A stretch of 64,000 nucleotides of DNA, taken from the IMG/VR virus record IMGVR_UViG_3300044675_005584, positions 23,686 through 87,685 of that record; one strand, 5' to 3'. Source of the DNA: a virus. Shown here one piece after another: positions 63,849-64,000 of the stretch (position 1 is the stretch's first letter; each line of letters starts with the position of its first letter). The position numbers were made by a program, and so were the translations under genes. The notes under the pieces were generated by a model. The model worked only from the letters and a program-made list of their open reading frames with translations, had not been told where the DNA came from and did no database searches.

Positions 63849-64000
63849 ATGAGCACAGAATTTTTTAGAAAATTTATTGACATTATCAACGAGGCCGAAG
63901 AATCAACAAATCAGCAGATAGCAAAAATTTTTGCTCGTTATGCTAATGCTCTCTCTAAGTTAGCTGGACAAGACGGTTATAACGAAGATGATATTATAGA
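63849..64000 (+). CDS. Partial protein with capsid-targeting-like N-terminus
   Basis: The gene runs off the window after about 50 codons. It begins MSTEFFRKFIDIINEAEES, nearly identical to the start of the protein at 60522, with an I-N-E cleavage-like site. The following residues (IAKIFARYANALSKLAGQDG) are helical. AAAAGGA and a late-type box precede it, so it is probably another internal head protein. Confidence 0.6.
   Translation, partial: MSTEFFRKFIDIINEAEESTNQQIAKIFARYANALSKLAGQDGYNEDDII

Noticed and set aside
1-64000. Bacterial chromosome or prophage instead of a lytic phage
   Set aside because: Clp, Isc, curli, desaturase and cyclase genes look bacterial, but they are interleaved with uvsW, gp41, gp61, PAAR and T4-like unknowns under T4-like late boxes. 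No integrase, attachment site, rRNA or host housekeeping block is present.

Overview
The window looks like part of a large T4-like (Caudoviricetes, myovirus-type) phage genome that infects a Gram-negative bacterium. Evidence for phage: UvsW-type helicase, gp41-type replicative helicase, gp61-type primase, a possible gp62-like clamp-loader subunit, ATP-dependent DNA ligase, class Ia ribonucleotide reductase with glutaredoxin, PAAR spike tip and other virion-like proteins, free-standing HNH endonucleases, dense packing with many 1-4 nt stop/start overlaps, and T4-late-like TAAATA boxes upstream of many genes. The envelope proteins (lipoproteins, curli secretion parts) imply a host with an outer membrane. 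A 150-aa protein resembling the N-terminal part of betaproteobacterial Tim44-like proteins suggests a betaproteobacterial, perhaps freshwater, host; this is inference. No tRNA, rRNA or CRISPR was seen.

Layout. 1-1.5 kb: AAA+ ATPase behind two tandem consensus promoters. 1.5-4.2 kb: an AT-rich three-gene block ending in a 2OG-Fe(II) oxygenase. 4.2-12.8 kb: replication/recombination block (uvsW, gp62-like, mini DnaE-like protein, primase, helicase) mixed with conserved unknowns and one tail-like protein. 12.8-19.2 kb: virion/prohead-like block, several proteins starting with a T4-like capsid-targeting sequence. 19.2-21.6 kb: IscU, IscA, PD-(D/E)XK nuclease, tail protein. 21.6-28.3 kb: nrdA, HNH, PRMT-like methyltransferase, class V aminotransferase, nrdB, glutaredoxin. 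28.3-30.5 kb: PAAR and two virion-like proteins. 30.6-39.7 kb: FG-GAP lipoprotein, small membrane proteins, DNA ligase, Bax-inhibitor-like protein. 39.7-42.1 kb: proteostasis/translation cassette (ClpX, bS21, Hsp20, ClpS), with a ClpP-like protease at 63.2 kb. 43.3-47.4 kb: a compact curli-like operon (CsgF, CsgG, curlin-repeat protein, FecR-domain protein, second curlin-repeat protein). 47.4-54.4 kb: cupin, Tim44-like fragment, ParB-like protein, CHASE2 adenylate cyclase, and a minus-strand block. 54.4-57.4 kb: 2OG oxygenase, amidinotransferase, UvdE. 57.4-64 kb: SGNH protein, desaturase, phasin-like protein, envelope lipoprotein pair, ClpP.

Regulation visible in sequence: (i) a family of near-identical TTGACC-N17-TATAAT promoters mainly in front of accessory and envelope genes; (ii) TAAATA late-type boxes; (iii) many genes whose -10 or TAAATA box lies only 5-9 nt before the ATG, with no ribosome binding site, pointing to leaderless mRNAs; (iv) a hairpin that would hide the csgF ribosome binding site in read-through RNA but not in RNA started at the late box inside its loop. 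The phage appears equipped to take over nucleotide synthesis, protein quality control, Fe-S assembly, lipid and cyclic-nucleotide metabolism, and the host cell surface.
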